Source: Phytophthora quininea
Lineage: Eukaryota; Oomycota; Peronosporomycetes; Peronosporales; Peronosporaceae
DNA length: 64,000 nucleotides
Direction: 5' to 3'
NCBI GenBank assembly: GCA_011947345.1
Contig: JAAVTG010000883.1
Coordinates: 1-64,000, forward strand
Made by a program: the position numbers and the translations under genes. Below are positions 34,849 through 46,273 of the stretch, in pieces (position 1 is the stretch's first letter; every line of letters begins with the position of its first letter). The notes beneath the pieces are model-generated. The model made no database searches. It was given only the letters and a program-made list of their open reading frames with translations, and was not told the DNA's origin.

Positions 34849-36792
34849 TTACAAATTGCATTTGATGCACTGCTTGATGCGCTGAAAGAATTCCAAAACG
34901 CCTGTGTCGCGGGGCTAGTCAACAGATACGATATTAGTTCACCATGACTAAGCTCGGTTAATGAAATATAAAACGCGTACCTCGTTAAAGCCGCCGTCCT
35001 TGCGCTTCTGCATCACCTCAATGAACTCTTTCGGGGACAAATGTCCGTCACCTGTTGCATATCATGTTATTGAATGTACTCTGAGAGGTACGTGTGTACA
35101 TTACTATACCATCCAAATCAAACAGAGCGAAGAGGATGTCGATCTGCAGAGGAGTGATCGACTTGGTGTCTTTACTTCCATGCAACGCAGCTTTCGTAGC
35201 GCGTTGAAATTGTTCTGACATGCAAAACCAGTTTTAGAAGAGAAATTCAGGTATTAAGCAGGCTTACCTTTGTTAGGGCCATGGTCTTGCATGATGAGGT
35301 TAATCGCCACCTTCAGCTCGTCAATGTGCTCTAGGAAGACATTGAAGTCCAAGAACTCTTGTTCCGTGATGTGGCCCTGCAGGATAGAGCCAAAGTAATT
35401 CGAAGACATTCTTCAGTATCAATACCGTAAACGTTCGCAGGTATTTATTTTTTACCTTCAGGCTCTGCAGCTTATCAACGCGGTCGACCCATTCGTCGAT
35501 TTTAATCTGTACCGATACAAGTGAATCAGCTTCATAACCAAATTAACCAAGTATCAGCAAACAAACCTGGTCAACGTGGGACACCAGAAACATTCCGAAC
35601 TCGCGTGGAGATAAAGTCTTATCCCCGTCGACGTCATACTGCTCGAAGTAAAGTCAGATCGGTTAAGGAAAACATCATACATCTTGGTCAAGGTGCACAA
35701 ATAAAACACAGCAAAATATAGTAGAAAGGATATCTGAATGCGCAGGATCTCGTTCTTCAGGTCCCGGCGGAACGCACAGAAGTCCTCATATGAAAGGGTC
35801 TCCGTGGCCAGTTCGCCGAACAAGTGCTTGAAGATAGGCACGTCGTCATCGTGAAGAGAACGGTCTTGACGGCCCGCAGGTGTGCGCAGCCGCATGAGTT
35901 CCATGATCTAATCGCCGATAAGCTGTTAGATCATCTATAACTCGTCGCAATTCTGTAACATACAGCACCTGCTTGAACTCTCTGTGATCCAGCCTGTCGT
36001 TTCCATCTGTGTCGAACATTTTAAACGCCAACTCGAATTGACGCTCCGGGACTGAAAACAATTGTCAATCAATATCTCCAACATCTTCTACAAAAATAGT
36101 GACTCACTTGCTAGAAGCGTGTTGAAGAGCATGTACTCTGGATACGAGATCAGTCCATCGCCATCTGCATCCACCATGTCGAAGAACGTCTTGGGTCTTT
36201 TAGGACCTCCGTGCAGCACCACGAACTGGTCGTACTCGGCGTTTGAAATCTGCAGCTCCCGCAGCGTCTTCACATGAGTCTGCAACAAAACACCATTAAA
36301 ACCCGCCTATCTCTCGCTTCTAACAGCAAATTCCTCACCTCAAAGTCGACATGATGTTCCTGTTTGAATTCCAACAATTCTTCAACATCTTTTTCGTCAC
36401 GTCCGACGTTTCCAACATCAACTTCTGCACTCTTTTCAGGTATTCCTGCGCCACTTGCTGTGAGTTCTTATCGCTACTAGCTTTGGCATTGAACTTTGGG
36501 TTCTTGCTGGCCAGTGGGGCGCCGTGGCGGTAGGTGAAAGGCGTCACAGCTCTCGCCAAGTCGTCACGCGTCATGAAGAACTGACGGTCGATCTCCACAC
36601 TGGAAAAGTACTCGAACACGCGCTCGGGGAGCTGAAGCGGCGCAGGCGGTTCTCGTAGTTGCCCACGGTGCGCTCAGTGAAGGTGGGCTTGTCGGAGGCC
36701 TCCAGGCGCGTGTAGGGACGCAGTACGGACGCGGAGAGAGCGCCACCGACGGCCAGCGCCACGGGGCGAGCACGCAGGAAGCGCGTCGTCAT
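34849..36792 (-). CDS. MICU1: MICU1-like mitochondrial calcium uptake regulator
   Basis: EF-hand gatekeeper of the mitochondrial calcium uniporter, in the intermembrane space. Ten exons: 36792-36339, 36279-36108, 36051-35969, 35907-35734, 35647-35567, 35506-35456, 35376-35268, 35214-35110, 35051-34981, 34914-34849; all phases fit, 455 aa. The N-terminus is a presequence (FLRARPVALAVGG), then the conserved NYENRLRRFSSP and VFEYFSSVEIDRQFFMTRDD. Four 12-residue EF loops are visible: DADGDGLISYPE, DTDGNDRLDHRE, DVDGDKTLSPRE and DLDGDGHLSPKE. Animal MICU1 has two canonical loops. Two breaks in exon 1: plus-strand G4 at 36626-36629 and T5 at 36390-36394, each one base short. The fourth intron is U12-type. 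The gene is convergent with the lipid-transfer gene, 77 bases away. MICU2/3 paralogy was not resolved. Confidence 0.88.
35648..35733 (-). other. U12-type AT-AC intron in the MICU1 gene
   Basis: Read on the minus strand, the intron begins ATATCCTTTC, the U12 5-prime splice-site consensus. It contains TTCCTTAAC (35670-35662), the exact U12 branch-site consensus, about 15 bases from the 3-prime end, and it ends in AC. Splicing joins CGC ATT CAG to TTC GAG CAG in frame (RIQ to FEQYDVDGDK), restoring the EF-hand. No GT-AG alternative keeps the EF-hand intact. Confidence 0.88.
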
Positions 36793-36829
36793 GACGATCG
36801 AGACGAATTGAAAATGGGTAAAACGTACT

Positions 36830-37960
36830 CAAAAAGATAAATAAGTTGAAGTGCAAAGACAGTGTTGGATTTTCGATGCGATAGTTGAATCGAATCGACT
36901 GGTGTTCGACGAGTGCTTTGGCTTTGAGTGCTTCCTGTGCTGTCAAATTCAGTGTATCAACCGCTGAAAAGAGGAGCTTCTGCATCGTCTTGTGATGATC
37001 CGGCAACAGAAACGAAAAAATGTGCCTCTCTGCTTTCGCGAGCACTCCTGTTTTCAAAAGTTCGGTAGATGCTAACGAGTTGATTGAAATCGTCGGCACT
37101 GCGGCACGGTGAGCTTGGCAGCCAATTCCGTCAGCGACTCGTGCATATCCACCGGGGCATCATGCTCTTCACCACGCAAGAGAACAAGTTCCTTGTACTG
37201 CACAGCATAATTCGGTATCTTCTTCCACATGATATCACCCGTCTCGTCAATCGGATACCTTTCACTCCGCAGAATAAGCTTCCTGGCGAGAGTTACGGAC
37301 CTGGGGGTGCGGAACAGAAAGCCGAAATACTCTCGCCAGTCCGACCGTGTTAATACAATGCAGTCGCACCTAATCAAGAACATCTTCATCGGCACTGAAA
37401 GCCCCGCGCACCACAGTAGTGGTCCATCCGGTTTGAAAATGCCACCGACCTCCATCGAGTCGCACAGCGCCGCCAGTCTAAAGGGTGATGATTGTAGAAG
37501 AATTTCCTTCAGTTGGTGTATAGTAGACAGTTATGTTGGCTCTTCCCAGTACTTCCATAACTCTACCAGAGGAGTGTCGATTTTCTGCCGTTTTGCGCTC
37601 GGTTCCTCAGCCTCTGGGAGCTACACCAGCACGTGAACATCTTCAGTGTCAGGCTTGTAATCCGTGCTGAAATATTTTTCTAGTCGAGATGTTTGACGCG
37701 TTTTCATGAATGCCGTGTCGCCGCCTCGTAGAACGCTATCCAACTCGCCACCGCACACGAGCCACTTGTCGTCCCTCCACGCCAAGTAAGTCTTATTTCG
37801 GCTGGATCAACATTGAAATGAACATTGACGTCCTTCTTCTCCTTGATAATGGCTTCTGCCAATGAAATCACATGTGTAGATCGCTCAAGTTCAACGGGAA
37901 ACACGGCTCCTCGGCCATACACACCACACATCAGCTCGAGTTTCCCGTACCCGATACAGG
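36830..37960 (-). pseudogene. CRN (Crinkler)-type effector relic
   Basis: The minus strand around 37940-37640 encodes the ubiquitin-like N-terminal header domain typical of oomycete Crinkler effectors: MCGVYGRGAVFPVELE near 37930, then KEKKDVNVHF, then a frame change near 37796 and a region ending in the HVLV motif (37624-37635) that marks the header/C-domain boundary. An in-frame TAG (37621-37623) directly follows HVLV and a second stop (TAA, 37533-37531) lies 90 bases on. The C-terminal part, including the open frame 37455-37072, continues to about 36830 and is not an effector domain I recognise. CRN proteins are translocated into plant cells; this copy cannot make a full product. No secretion signal is readable upstream. 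Confidence 0.65.
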
Positions 37961-38068
37961 TCGTTGCAGTGAGATGTTTTGACGGCGCTCAACTTGATAA
38001 AATCACATTGTGAAGAACATGCTGAGGTTTTCAGTGGCAGGGTTTGACCATTTCAACGATTTTTTTTT

Positions 38069-38626
38069 TTACTTGTCCTTCTTGGACTCGTCGCTCTTGT
38101 CGTCTTGGTGCTGCTTGATGACCCCGACGCTCTGCTCCAACAGGAACGAGACGATCGGCGTGATGGTCTCTAATTTCCTCTGTAAGACGGTGGCCACATC
38201 CACCACCCGCTCCTTGAGCGCCTGCACCTTCTTGTCGTTGACTGGGTCGGCGTCTTCGGCGGCCTTGAGCTGGTCGCGCACTGCCTTCAACTCTGCGCCG
38301 GCCACCATCACCACCTCGAACGCGAACAGCTCGTTCATAAAAGACCTGCAGCAGTGGCAACCATTAGATCGATTTCACCAGGAGCGTAAAAGAATATAAC
38401 TACTTACGTTCTGCCATAAGAAATAATATAAAAACCGTACAAAAGTCAGATGCAGCATGGTAAACAACGGCGATCTTCCGTACCCGAGCACTGGCTGCTG
38501 CACTGCAGCCTTCTGGGCCGCTGCCGTCCACTTACGGTACAGGAAGGTAAGCACGGGCAGTGTGAGCAGCAGGCCGTGCCACAGGCCCTTCCAGTATGCC
38601 GTCGAGTCCTCGGTGCACAACTCCAT
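38069..38626 (-). CDS. Small membrane and coiled-coil protein
   Basis: Exon 1 (38626-38408) encodes MELCTEDSTAYWKGLWHG, a hydrophobic stretch (LLLTLPVLTFLY) and a second one near TMLHLTFVRFLYYFLW. Exon 2 begins after an acceptor at 38346. The protein-like frame in exon 2 starts at ATG 38338 (MNELFAFEVVMVAGAELKAV), runs through a predicted coiled coil (VNDKKVQALKERVVDVATVL) and ends in a charged DKSDESKKDK tail at 38069. Exon 1 and exon 2 do not join in that frame as written (phase 0 leads into an Arg/Gly-rich frame), so a base is probably miscalled in exon 1 or the splice site differs. I do not recognise the family. A partial second copy of exon 2 lies at 48457-48735. Confidence 0.55.
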
Positions 38627-38656
38627 GTTTTGACTGCAGAAAAATGTCAAATGAAA

Positions 38657-38684
38657 GTGTAGCCATTTTAGATCATGGCTACAC
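38657..38684. promoter_or_regulatory. Perfect inverted repeat in a divergent promoter
   Basis: GTGTAGCCAT (38657-38666) and ATGGCTACAC (38675-38684) form a perfect 10-bp palindrome with an 8-base spacer. It lies in the 101-base gap between the divergent genes starting at 38626 and 38728. It could be a dimeric activator site serving both. Function is inferred from placement only. Confidence 0.4.
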
Positions 38685-38727
38685 GTCGTTTTTCAGTTGA
38701 TCCGGCGTCTACTAAACCTCGCGAGCC

Positions 38728-39813
38728 ATGGCACTGAGCAAGCCCATGGAGACGGTGGCGGCGGCCACAGCGGCTGGCGTGGGCGGCTTCCTGTCCACGA
38801 GCATCTTGTACCCTCTCGACACGCTCAAGACGCGTATGCAGTCGGGCGCGTCGCTGCTTCCCGACGACGAAAAGACGTCCAAGGACGACGAGCCCAAGCG
38901 CAACAAGCACGCGGCGCTTCTACAGGCGCTATACAAGGGCATCCAGTACAAAGCGGCCGAGTCTTCCACCTCCAAGTTCCTGTACTTTTACGCCTACACG
39001 ATGCTGGCGCAGATGGTGGCGCCACGCGACGGTAAACCCATCGGTACCTTCACGGACCTGGCCATCGGCTACATCAGCGAGCTTGCCCATTTGCCCATCA
39101 CGATGCCCATGGAGCTTGTAGGCACCAGACTGCAGACCAGCTCCGATTCAGGAAGTGTATTGCAGATGCTGCGGCAAATTGTCCAGGAGAGCGGCATCAG
39201 CGGACTCTACAAAGGACTGGGCGCCTACTTTGTACTCTGTCTGCAGCCGGCCATCCAATACACAGTGTTTGAGAGACTCAAGGGCCTGTATCTGCACAAA
39301 TTCAAGCAGGCAGCACAGACACTGGGAGCACTGGAGGTGAGCTGTGGGTGTTTGAAGAAGCTTCATTGTGTTGTTATTCCTTACTGTAGTATTATATTTT
39401 TTCTGTTAGGCGTTTGTGTTGGGCGCAGTCGCGAGATCAATCGCCACGCTCGCGCTGTTCCCGTACATTCGAGCGAAGGTGCTGATGCAAGCCAAGAAGA
39501 AGCAGACTGCAGTGGCTGGTATCGAGGCAGGAGCAGTCGCACCGGTTTGCGAGGCTCAGAAGGACACCATCGCGTCCACATTGCAGCGCGTGTACAAGGA
39601 AGAAGGTCCTCTGGCGCTCTATCGCGGACTGGGGCCAGAACTTACTCGGGTACGTGCGTTGGACCGCGTTCCTATTGAGATTTCCAGCTGATAAAACTGT
39701 TCGTGGTTGGATTGAACGTTTAGGGAGCGCTTTCATCCGCGTTGATGCTCATGATCAAGGAAAAGATCCAAGCGTACATCACGCTGCTCATGATGCTCAC
39801 CAACAGCGCGTAG
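38728..39813 (+). CDS. SLC25 carrier, PMP34/peroxisomal-like
   Basis: Six-helix carrier of the mitochondrial carrier family, 312 aa. Exons 38728-39336, 39410-39649 and 39724-39813, all phase 0. The three repeat signatures are YPLDTLKTRMQ in repeat 1, MPMELVGTRLQ in repeat 2 (Glu for Asp) and FPYIRAKVLMQ in repeat 3 (no acidic residue). This weakened pattern, FLYFYAYTML in the first loop and a long Lys/Asp-rich insert after helix 1 suggest the SLC25A17/PMP34 group that carries CoA, FAD, NAD or adenine nucleotides across the peroxisomal membrane. The substrate is not proven, and other orphan SLC25 members remain possible. No mitochondrial presequence. Confidence 0.85.
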
Positions 39814-40804
39814 GAGGCGTCGATATCGTCACCAGTCCAGCCGAAGCCAAGCAAAGTGCGTTCTGCCGGCCAGGAGCACGGCTCAAAGCCTGCACTTTTC
39901 CGAGATGCAGCACTGCTGTCGCAGATGTGAGACGTCCGAGTTTACACTAGCATAGCGAGGCCTGGTCAACACGCAATAAAGCGCGCGGACATTCTTCGAA
40001 GAGCTGCATGGGGACGGATATCTGTCCACGTCGAGTAAAGCAGCAAGTGACTAGAAGTACTGGAGACTCTCTGCAATCGTTGGTCGCTCCACAGTCCAGC
40101 AATACGCTTGACCCTCGCGTTGCGGCGTGAGGCTGGCCAGCGCTGGGCAACGCCAGTTAAGGCTGGCAAAACCTTCCGTCAGCTTCGCTGCAGCCACTTG
40201 AGCCGCCGTCGACGGCGGGCAGCGACTTTAGAGCATCATGTTGCAGACAGTGCTGCTCTGATTTTGAGGCGAGAGAAACGCGCGTTAAACAATTTGCAAT
40301 CCCTAGGAAGCAGGAACTGGAATTGCTTCACGCTGGGCTGCGTGGAGCGAGTGGCGCGCCTGGATTCGGGGCGCGGGTCCTGCCGGAGCCTGGCCTGCAT
40401 AATCGACGAGCAACGGCACGTAAACGGCCAGCGTCATCGTCAAACCGTTGCCGCCCAGTCACAATTTGCACCGACTTGGCCGTCGACGACCACACGATAG
40501 AAGCTATATAGACGGTTTGTGCACTGTATACAGTACGTAAGCCACATCCTAGGACTCGGGATGCCAGCATCATACAAAAACCGGCCTGCGGAAAGAAGCA
40601 ACAGGGCGGGGAAACTCGAAGGTACAGCGCGGAGGAAGCGCTTCGAACGAACGGCCCGGCGCCGCCACCCGCTCCAGGAGACCGACAGGGCGGACAGGAA
40701 CTAGCAGGAACGCAGCGACCAGCAACACCAGACTCACTCCACTCAACAAGAAGCCCAGGCGCGTTGAGATATAACCTACCTACTAACAGGAACAGCCCCC
40801 AACA
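39814..40804. other. Intergenic, no supported gene
   Basis: An open frame at 40108-40500 (130 codons, plus) is Arg/Ala-rich with no domain and overlaps a longer antisense frame (40897-40328). GC-rich composition keeps many frames open here by chance. The last part should hold the promoter of the cyclase-like gene. Confidence 0.4.
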
Positions 40805-43223
40805 ATGTGCTGGTGGTGCTGCATGCGCGTCTTGGAAAAGTGCCTCCCGCGCAACGACATTGTGCGGGAGCTGGCGCCCTACCTGCAGCACGTGCACCAG
40901 GAGGACGCGATGGACGACGACACTCGCCGGGGGCCGACATGGGCGGGCCCTGGGTGCGGGCGCAGTCTCCTCGCGGACTGGACAAGGACTCGGCCACCTC
41001 GAGCGACTCGCTGCGGCACGTAAACGCCAACTACCCGCTCCGCCACAGTCTCGACTGTGAGCTCAGTCTCGCAGACACTGGCGTCCCCTACCAGCCAAAG
41101 CCCCTGGGCAAAATGAAGATGCGGAAACCAAACTCAGGAAGCAGCGGAGCGTCCCAAGGAGGCTCAACTCCCAGTGTCGACAAGGAACAGAACGCGTCCG
41201 CGGAAATCGCCTCCTTGCAGGACAATCTACGACCTGTGCGCACACAGGGATCCAACAACAGCCACGGTCAGGATAGGGATAGACCGTCGCTATTACATTC
41301 GGCGAGGACGGAGGCTGAAAGTGGGGAGGAGGAAGCAGTACCATAAGTCTGGAGGTCTCGGGGTCTGAGTATTCAGGCACCAGCAGCGCCGTAGCCAGCA
41401 AGAAGAGCGCCACGAATAAGATCAAGACGGATCTGGGAGACCTCACCCCTGTGAGGTGGGATAAGGTGGTGATTGTGCAGGTTTCAGTGCAGGGATTCCG
41501 CGAGATGATGAGCCAGGCCAAAGACTTGATGGAGGACGCAAAGCTGCTGTATGAACACACAGTGCTGTCTAGGTTGGCGTCGGAATACGGCGGACAGGAG
41601 ATTCTGAGTCATTCCAGGTCGGGGCTTTTGTGATCGCGTTTGCGTCCGAGTTCCACGCCGCCAAGTGGTGCCTGTCGCTGCAGCTCAGTCTGGTATACGC
41701 TGCGTGGAATGACAAGCTGCTGAAACAGTTTGATGACATGAAGGAAGTGTCCGTGACGACGAATAGCAAGACCAAGAAGAACATGCTGCTGTATCGTGGC
41801 TTCCGCGTTCGCATGGTAATCCACACAGCTGAGGCAGCTCCGACCTCGGAACAGTCTCTATCCGAAGCAGTCAAATGGACCCAGACGGTGAGTGAATATG
41901 CCCATGGAGGGCAGATCATCCTGAGTGACAACGTGTGGGACCGGCTCAAGGAACAACTAGTTCAGTTGGGAAACCCTGTTGTGGAAGACCTCGGATGTCA
42001 TGCCGTTCTTAATGATGAGGTGTTACTGATGCTCTTGCTGCCTCGAGACCTTGAGCTGCGGCGGTTCCCAAGTCTGAAAAGCCCGCACCAGCTCTCGCTT
42101 GGCATGCGCGATGCTCCCTCTGCCCAAAAGCCAGTGACGATGGTCTTTACGTTCATTGAAGGCGCTCGGCCTCTTGTTCGGTGTCACGCCGAAGAACTCG
42201 CAGATCGTATTAAGACGTTGTGTATGGTGGCGCGTGAACTCCTTCGGAAGCACAATGGCTACGAATGCCAAGAGCTACAGGGAGACTTTATGCTGGCGTT
42301 CTTCACACCTGCGAGCGCCATCTTGTGGTGTGGTGAGTTTCAGCTACGTATCCGCCAGAAATTCCGCGAGTGGGATCTTGAGAACGAGAACCAGGAGCTG
42401 CGGTTCTCCATGTCCATGGGTATCGAGACAGGTGTGCCTGCTAGTGTGAGCCCACACAAGACAAGCGGACGGGCCGACTACTTTGGTAACATTGTGAATC
42501 AGACTGCGCGTATCGCAAAGGCTGCTCATGGCGGCCAAGTGCTAATCGGTGGAGACGCCTGGAGCGCGTTTTGCGCCGGCCAGGCAGTGTGTCCATGCCA
42601 ACAGATCATTACCAAGACGGAAAAGATGAAAGATATCCCCGGAACGACGATTTTCCAGTTCAAATCACACGGCTACTACAGTTTCAAGGGCATTTCAAAG
42701 CCTATCGGTCTCATCGAGGCGATACCAATTGATGTTCAATCACCGATGCTCAGTCTAGACTTGGTGACACTCGTCCGCGGCCGATCTCCTAAGGCCAAGC
42801 GGATGGATGAGACCCAGCTTGCTAACCAACCCAAAACAACGGTGCCAGACGTCCCAGCGGAGTTGGTGCGGCTCAGTCACGGCGGTGAACAGCCGAACAA
42901 CTCCATCCGCGAGACCGAGTTCGATTTCAACCTGTCGTGGGACGACAGTATCTTCGTGTTTGATGAAATCGACGAAGAAGATGGAGACGTGGACGAAGAG
43001 CACGACAGCGGCTCGGGTAACCAAATGGTCTGCGGCAGTATGGCGCTTGCCATGCGCAACAGCCAGCTCAACCACTCGCAGCTGATGGCGATGCTGCGTA
43101 CGTCGGGCGCCGAGGAGGCTCTACGACGCCGTCAAGACGCAGTTCGACAAACACATCAACCCGCCACGCGGACCGAAGACATGGATAGAGTATAGTGGCG
43201 CGGATCTCGCCAGCTTTGCTTGA
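40805..43223 (+). CDS. Class III nucleotide cyclase-like protein, two cyclase homology domains
   Basis: Protein of about 806 aa after repair, starting MCWWCCMRVLEKC, whose Cys cluster may be lipid-modified. Two cyclase homology domains follow: roughly residues 215-430 (VRWDKVVIVQVSV ... YAHGGQIILSDNVWDRL) and 444-640 (TMVFTFIEGARPL, LQGDFMLAFF, GRADYFGNIVNQTARIAKAA). Catalysis needs two metal-binding Asp. In the second domain the first is replaced (FTFIEG where FxDIxG is expected) and the second is present (QGDF). In the first domain both appear lost. It may be a regulatory pseudo-cyclase or a soluble-adenylyl-cyclase relative. Breaks: G5 at 40929-40933, G4 at 41323-41326 and G4 at 41621-41624, each one short, and one extra base near 43111-43120. 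With these the C-terminus LYDAVKTQFDKHINPPRGPK ends at 43223. Confidence 0.72.
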
Positions 43224-43272
43224 CGTGCTGCCATTGCATGCAGTCGTACGAGGGTTGCTTTACGCCGATAAA

Positions 43273-45565
43273 TTAATTTTGCTTGTGGTATGGTAAAAGG
43301 TATCTCCTTGTTAGCCTACTGTCTGATGGGGTCGAGTCTCTTTTCAAAATGCTGTTTCTTGGGGATGGTGCGTTTGGTGGCGAAGGTGTCGACGGGGAAG
43401 CTGGTTGGATCACAGCGGAGGAAGCAGCTGCAACAGAAAACGAAACGGAGGGCCGATGTGGAGACGGAAGTTGGGACTGCTTGCGATGCTCCAGCTGCCG
43501 CGCAACAAGCGCTCGAAGTTCAGGGTCCGCCTCCAGCGTGAGTTGCACACCGCGTCGCACGAGTTCCTCCATCGCCTTGGTCGTGTTTGGGTCGGAGAAA
43601 AGGAAGAAACAAGGAGGCGGGTTCGCAGCACGGCCGGAGCTCCCAGAACGAGTAGGACTAGTCGTCCTTGAGACCGAGTTTTGCACAATCGCTCGAGCCT
43701 CGTCCAGTTTAACTTCCCTGCAGTTGAAAAAAAAGGATAAGAACCAACCATGTTTAGGGGAACCATTGGTCCGCTCACCGTGCGTAGCGCGCCGTGCGTA
43801 TCTCATCTTTGTAGTTCTGCAGCTTGAGCATGAAGTTCTTCCTCGCCTCGGTGAGAAACTCCAGCAATAATCGCTGCTTGATGCTGATCAAGACACAACA
43901 AGAGCTTTAGTTTGAGTGGTTTCAAAGAGGAATTGAGCCATTCCTTACCTTTTGGTATTTTCACGACTTGGACCGAGTGCTGAATGCGTTGAAGCTCGAC
44001 AGGAGTCAGTAGCATCTGCATAGCAGCTAACTTTTCGTCCACACCTCCCATGAGCCGATTGGACTCGCCACGGTATATACTTTTCCGTCGGCCACTAGCT
44101 GATCCGCCTCTGGTTGCGATGACGTCGAACGAGTCTTTCCGTGCAGCTATAGAACTTCGCCGTCCTTCATCCCGATCCATTCGCTGGCGGTCGTGATCGA
44201 CGGCATCCCAAACCAACGACAGTGTTTGCAGCCGAGCCCGTGTGCAGTTAACAAACGATCTATAGCAACACCTAAGTGAACTACAAGCATAAGCATGACC
44301 AATACGACCAGCAAACAAACCTGCTCGCTTTCTGAGCGCGCACGACGTTGTGACGCCAGTGCAGCATTACACGCTTGAAATTCCGTGTCGCGTTGCTTTC
44401 GGTCGAGTTTTCGAGGATGAATTTCCGTAGCAGTGCAGCTTGACGAGCCTTTCGACGACAGCGCACTTTCAGGATGAGTTTCCACAGACATTTGCGAAGC
44501 CACGTGTAGACGATTACGGTGTTCTTCGAGGCGTGCCGCCATCTCCATCTACGCCAGAGCCGCTGGATCGTACACGCCGCTCTTCTCTCCAGTTTGGCCA
44601 TCAGCGCGACATGCTTGATTTGGATGAGGTTCGTATGCCAACGGCTCGAGATCGCAGCAAACGACATGACAAGAAGCCACATTTTCCTCCTCCGGTAGCA
44701 CACGGTAAGCTCGACTTCGGCAGCGGTTAGTTGTTTACCTGGATGCATGTGGCGCAAATAAGCTTCGCGCTTGGAAAGGTCTTCTACGTGAATGATCTGC
44801 TCGCGTTTGCAGCGAGCACGTTCCATTCGCTCCTCGGCTTGTTTCTTCCTAGCACCGTCAGGGGTTTTAAATTCGTAGAAAACAAATTGTGGTGTAGTGA
44901 AGTTATTAAGACTGACCGGTGGTTGAGCTCAGCTTCAGTGCGAGGGGTTCTTGCGCGCTCTTTGTTTTCACGGATTTTCTGAGCATAAAAACATTAGACA
45001 ACCAGTGATGAGCAGGGATTGAAATACGCGGGCGGCTTACATCGCTTGTATTGTGCTTTTGCGCATTGGATGGGAGTGCGAAGAGGTTAGTCAATGGACA
45101 GTGGACGATAAGTATCGTAGAAACTTACAAACCGATGCTGGTGCTGGATGCGGTCCACATCACGCTGGAAGACACGTAAACGCAATGAGGAGACAATACC
45201 GATATGTCCAAGAGCCTGGGAAAGCATACCTGGAACGCAGCCCAAAGCACAGGATCTGCTCGCAAGTCAGCGATAAGTTTGTGGATCCTGTTTGCATTGA
45301 GGTTAGCCATTTAGTGCCGAATCACAGCAAAGAAAACAAAATTCGCGATGCTCATACAGTACCTGTCATCTGACCGCGGGGACGATCGAGGTGACACGGG
45401 ATTCGATAGCACGGGAGAAACAACATTCTCAACTATCGCTCTGGATGCGCGGGGACTCAATACCTCGGATCTACGAGGGCTTGAAGATGTCTCACTTGTC
45501 TTGAATGGGTTTCTGGGCGATGTTGGCGACCGAGGGGATGATGGAGACTTCGCTGGTGACGCCAA
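43273..45565 (-). CDS. IQ-motif coiled-coil protein
   Basis: Eight exons: 45565-45363, 45297-45240, 45164-45129, 44978-44917, 44848-44321, 44280-43949, 43883-43779 and 43717-43273, giving 589 aa with one base restored at the T4 run near 43950 (plus strand). The N-terminus is Ser/Pro-rich (SPRSPTSPRNPFKTSE). A helical basic middle contains an IQ-type calmodulin-binding motif (ERRAACTIQRLWRRWRWRHA). The C-terminus is Ser/Pro-rich again, ending RRYLLPYHKQN. Calmodulin binding is inferred. IQ proteins of this build are often cytoskeletal or flagellar, but nothing specific supports that. Exon 5 is long and could hide another small intron near 44740. I do not recognise a named family. Confidence 0.65.
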
Positions 45566-45722
45566 CGCTAGAACATTGGCTCTGGTGGAGTTGTCAGTCT
45601 AAAGGCAAAAAAACACTTCAACGAGGAAAACGTACACGGTACGACGAACGTGTTCGCCTTCGTCTTTCTTCTCTTCTTTCGGGGTTGCTTCCCAATTACT
45701 TGAGACGCGAGTTTTGTGGTTC

Positions 45723-46273
45723 CTATCGTCCGTTGAAAGAGCAAGCTAAGAACTCCAAACTATGAAGTTTAAGCTTGGACACGTACATGTTCCAGGACGA
45801 CGGCAGAATGGATTGCCGAATAAAGTCGAGAACGCTCTCGCGCGGCAATCCCCAAAGGAAAAGTGGGGACTGTTCCTCGGCGCCTTGGTGAGTCTGGTGA
45901 TCTACATTGCGGATCACTTTGGTCCGATCAATGTGGTCGCTCTCAGCACGAGGTTGCCGTCGATCAGCGAACTGTGCCCGCCACCGTTTTTCAACACTCC
46001 CGTCGACGTCCGGCCCTTGCTGCGTCATATTGCTTGGACAAGACGCGACGCGAGGTGGTTGAGCCGAACACATTTCCTGTCCAGCAGCTGCGGTGACCGA
46101 CAGCCGGGGAATTTCTTTTTACTCGTAGCAGTAGTTGCTGATTGTCGAGGTGCCGATCTAAACTCTCGTTTACTGGTCGAGGCGGCTGTGGGTAGTTGGA
46201 TGACCGTCTCCTTGGCCATGTCGGCATTCTCGATCTGCCGCACCATCCATCCGTCCAATCGGTCTTGCTGCAT
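45723..46273 (-). CDS. Hypothetical protein
   Basis: Starts MQQDRLDGWMVRQIENADMA and reads a basic, Ser-rich stretch to RLNHLASRLVQ. One base is then missing (plus-strand TT near 46030-46031) and the next frame continues MTQQGPDVDGSVEKRWRAQF through PLFLWGLPRESVLDFIRQSI to a stop at 45723. Repaired length is 183 aa. Preferred over the overlapping plus-strand frame because the minus frame has the more protein-like composition and fits the break pattern of the window. No domain recognised. Confidence 0.45.

Noticed and set aside
39822..39950. Cys-rich peptide resembling oomycete zinc-finger repeats
   Set aside because: Only two or three Cys in a short frame directly after the carrier stop; chance similarity is more likely.
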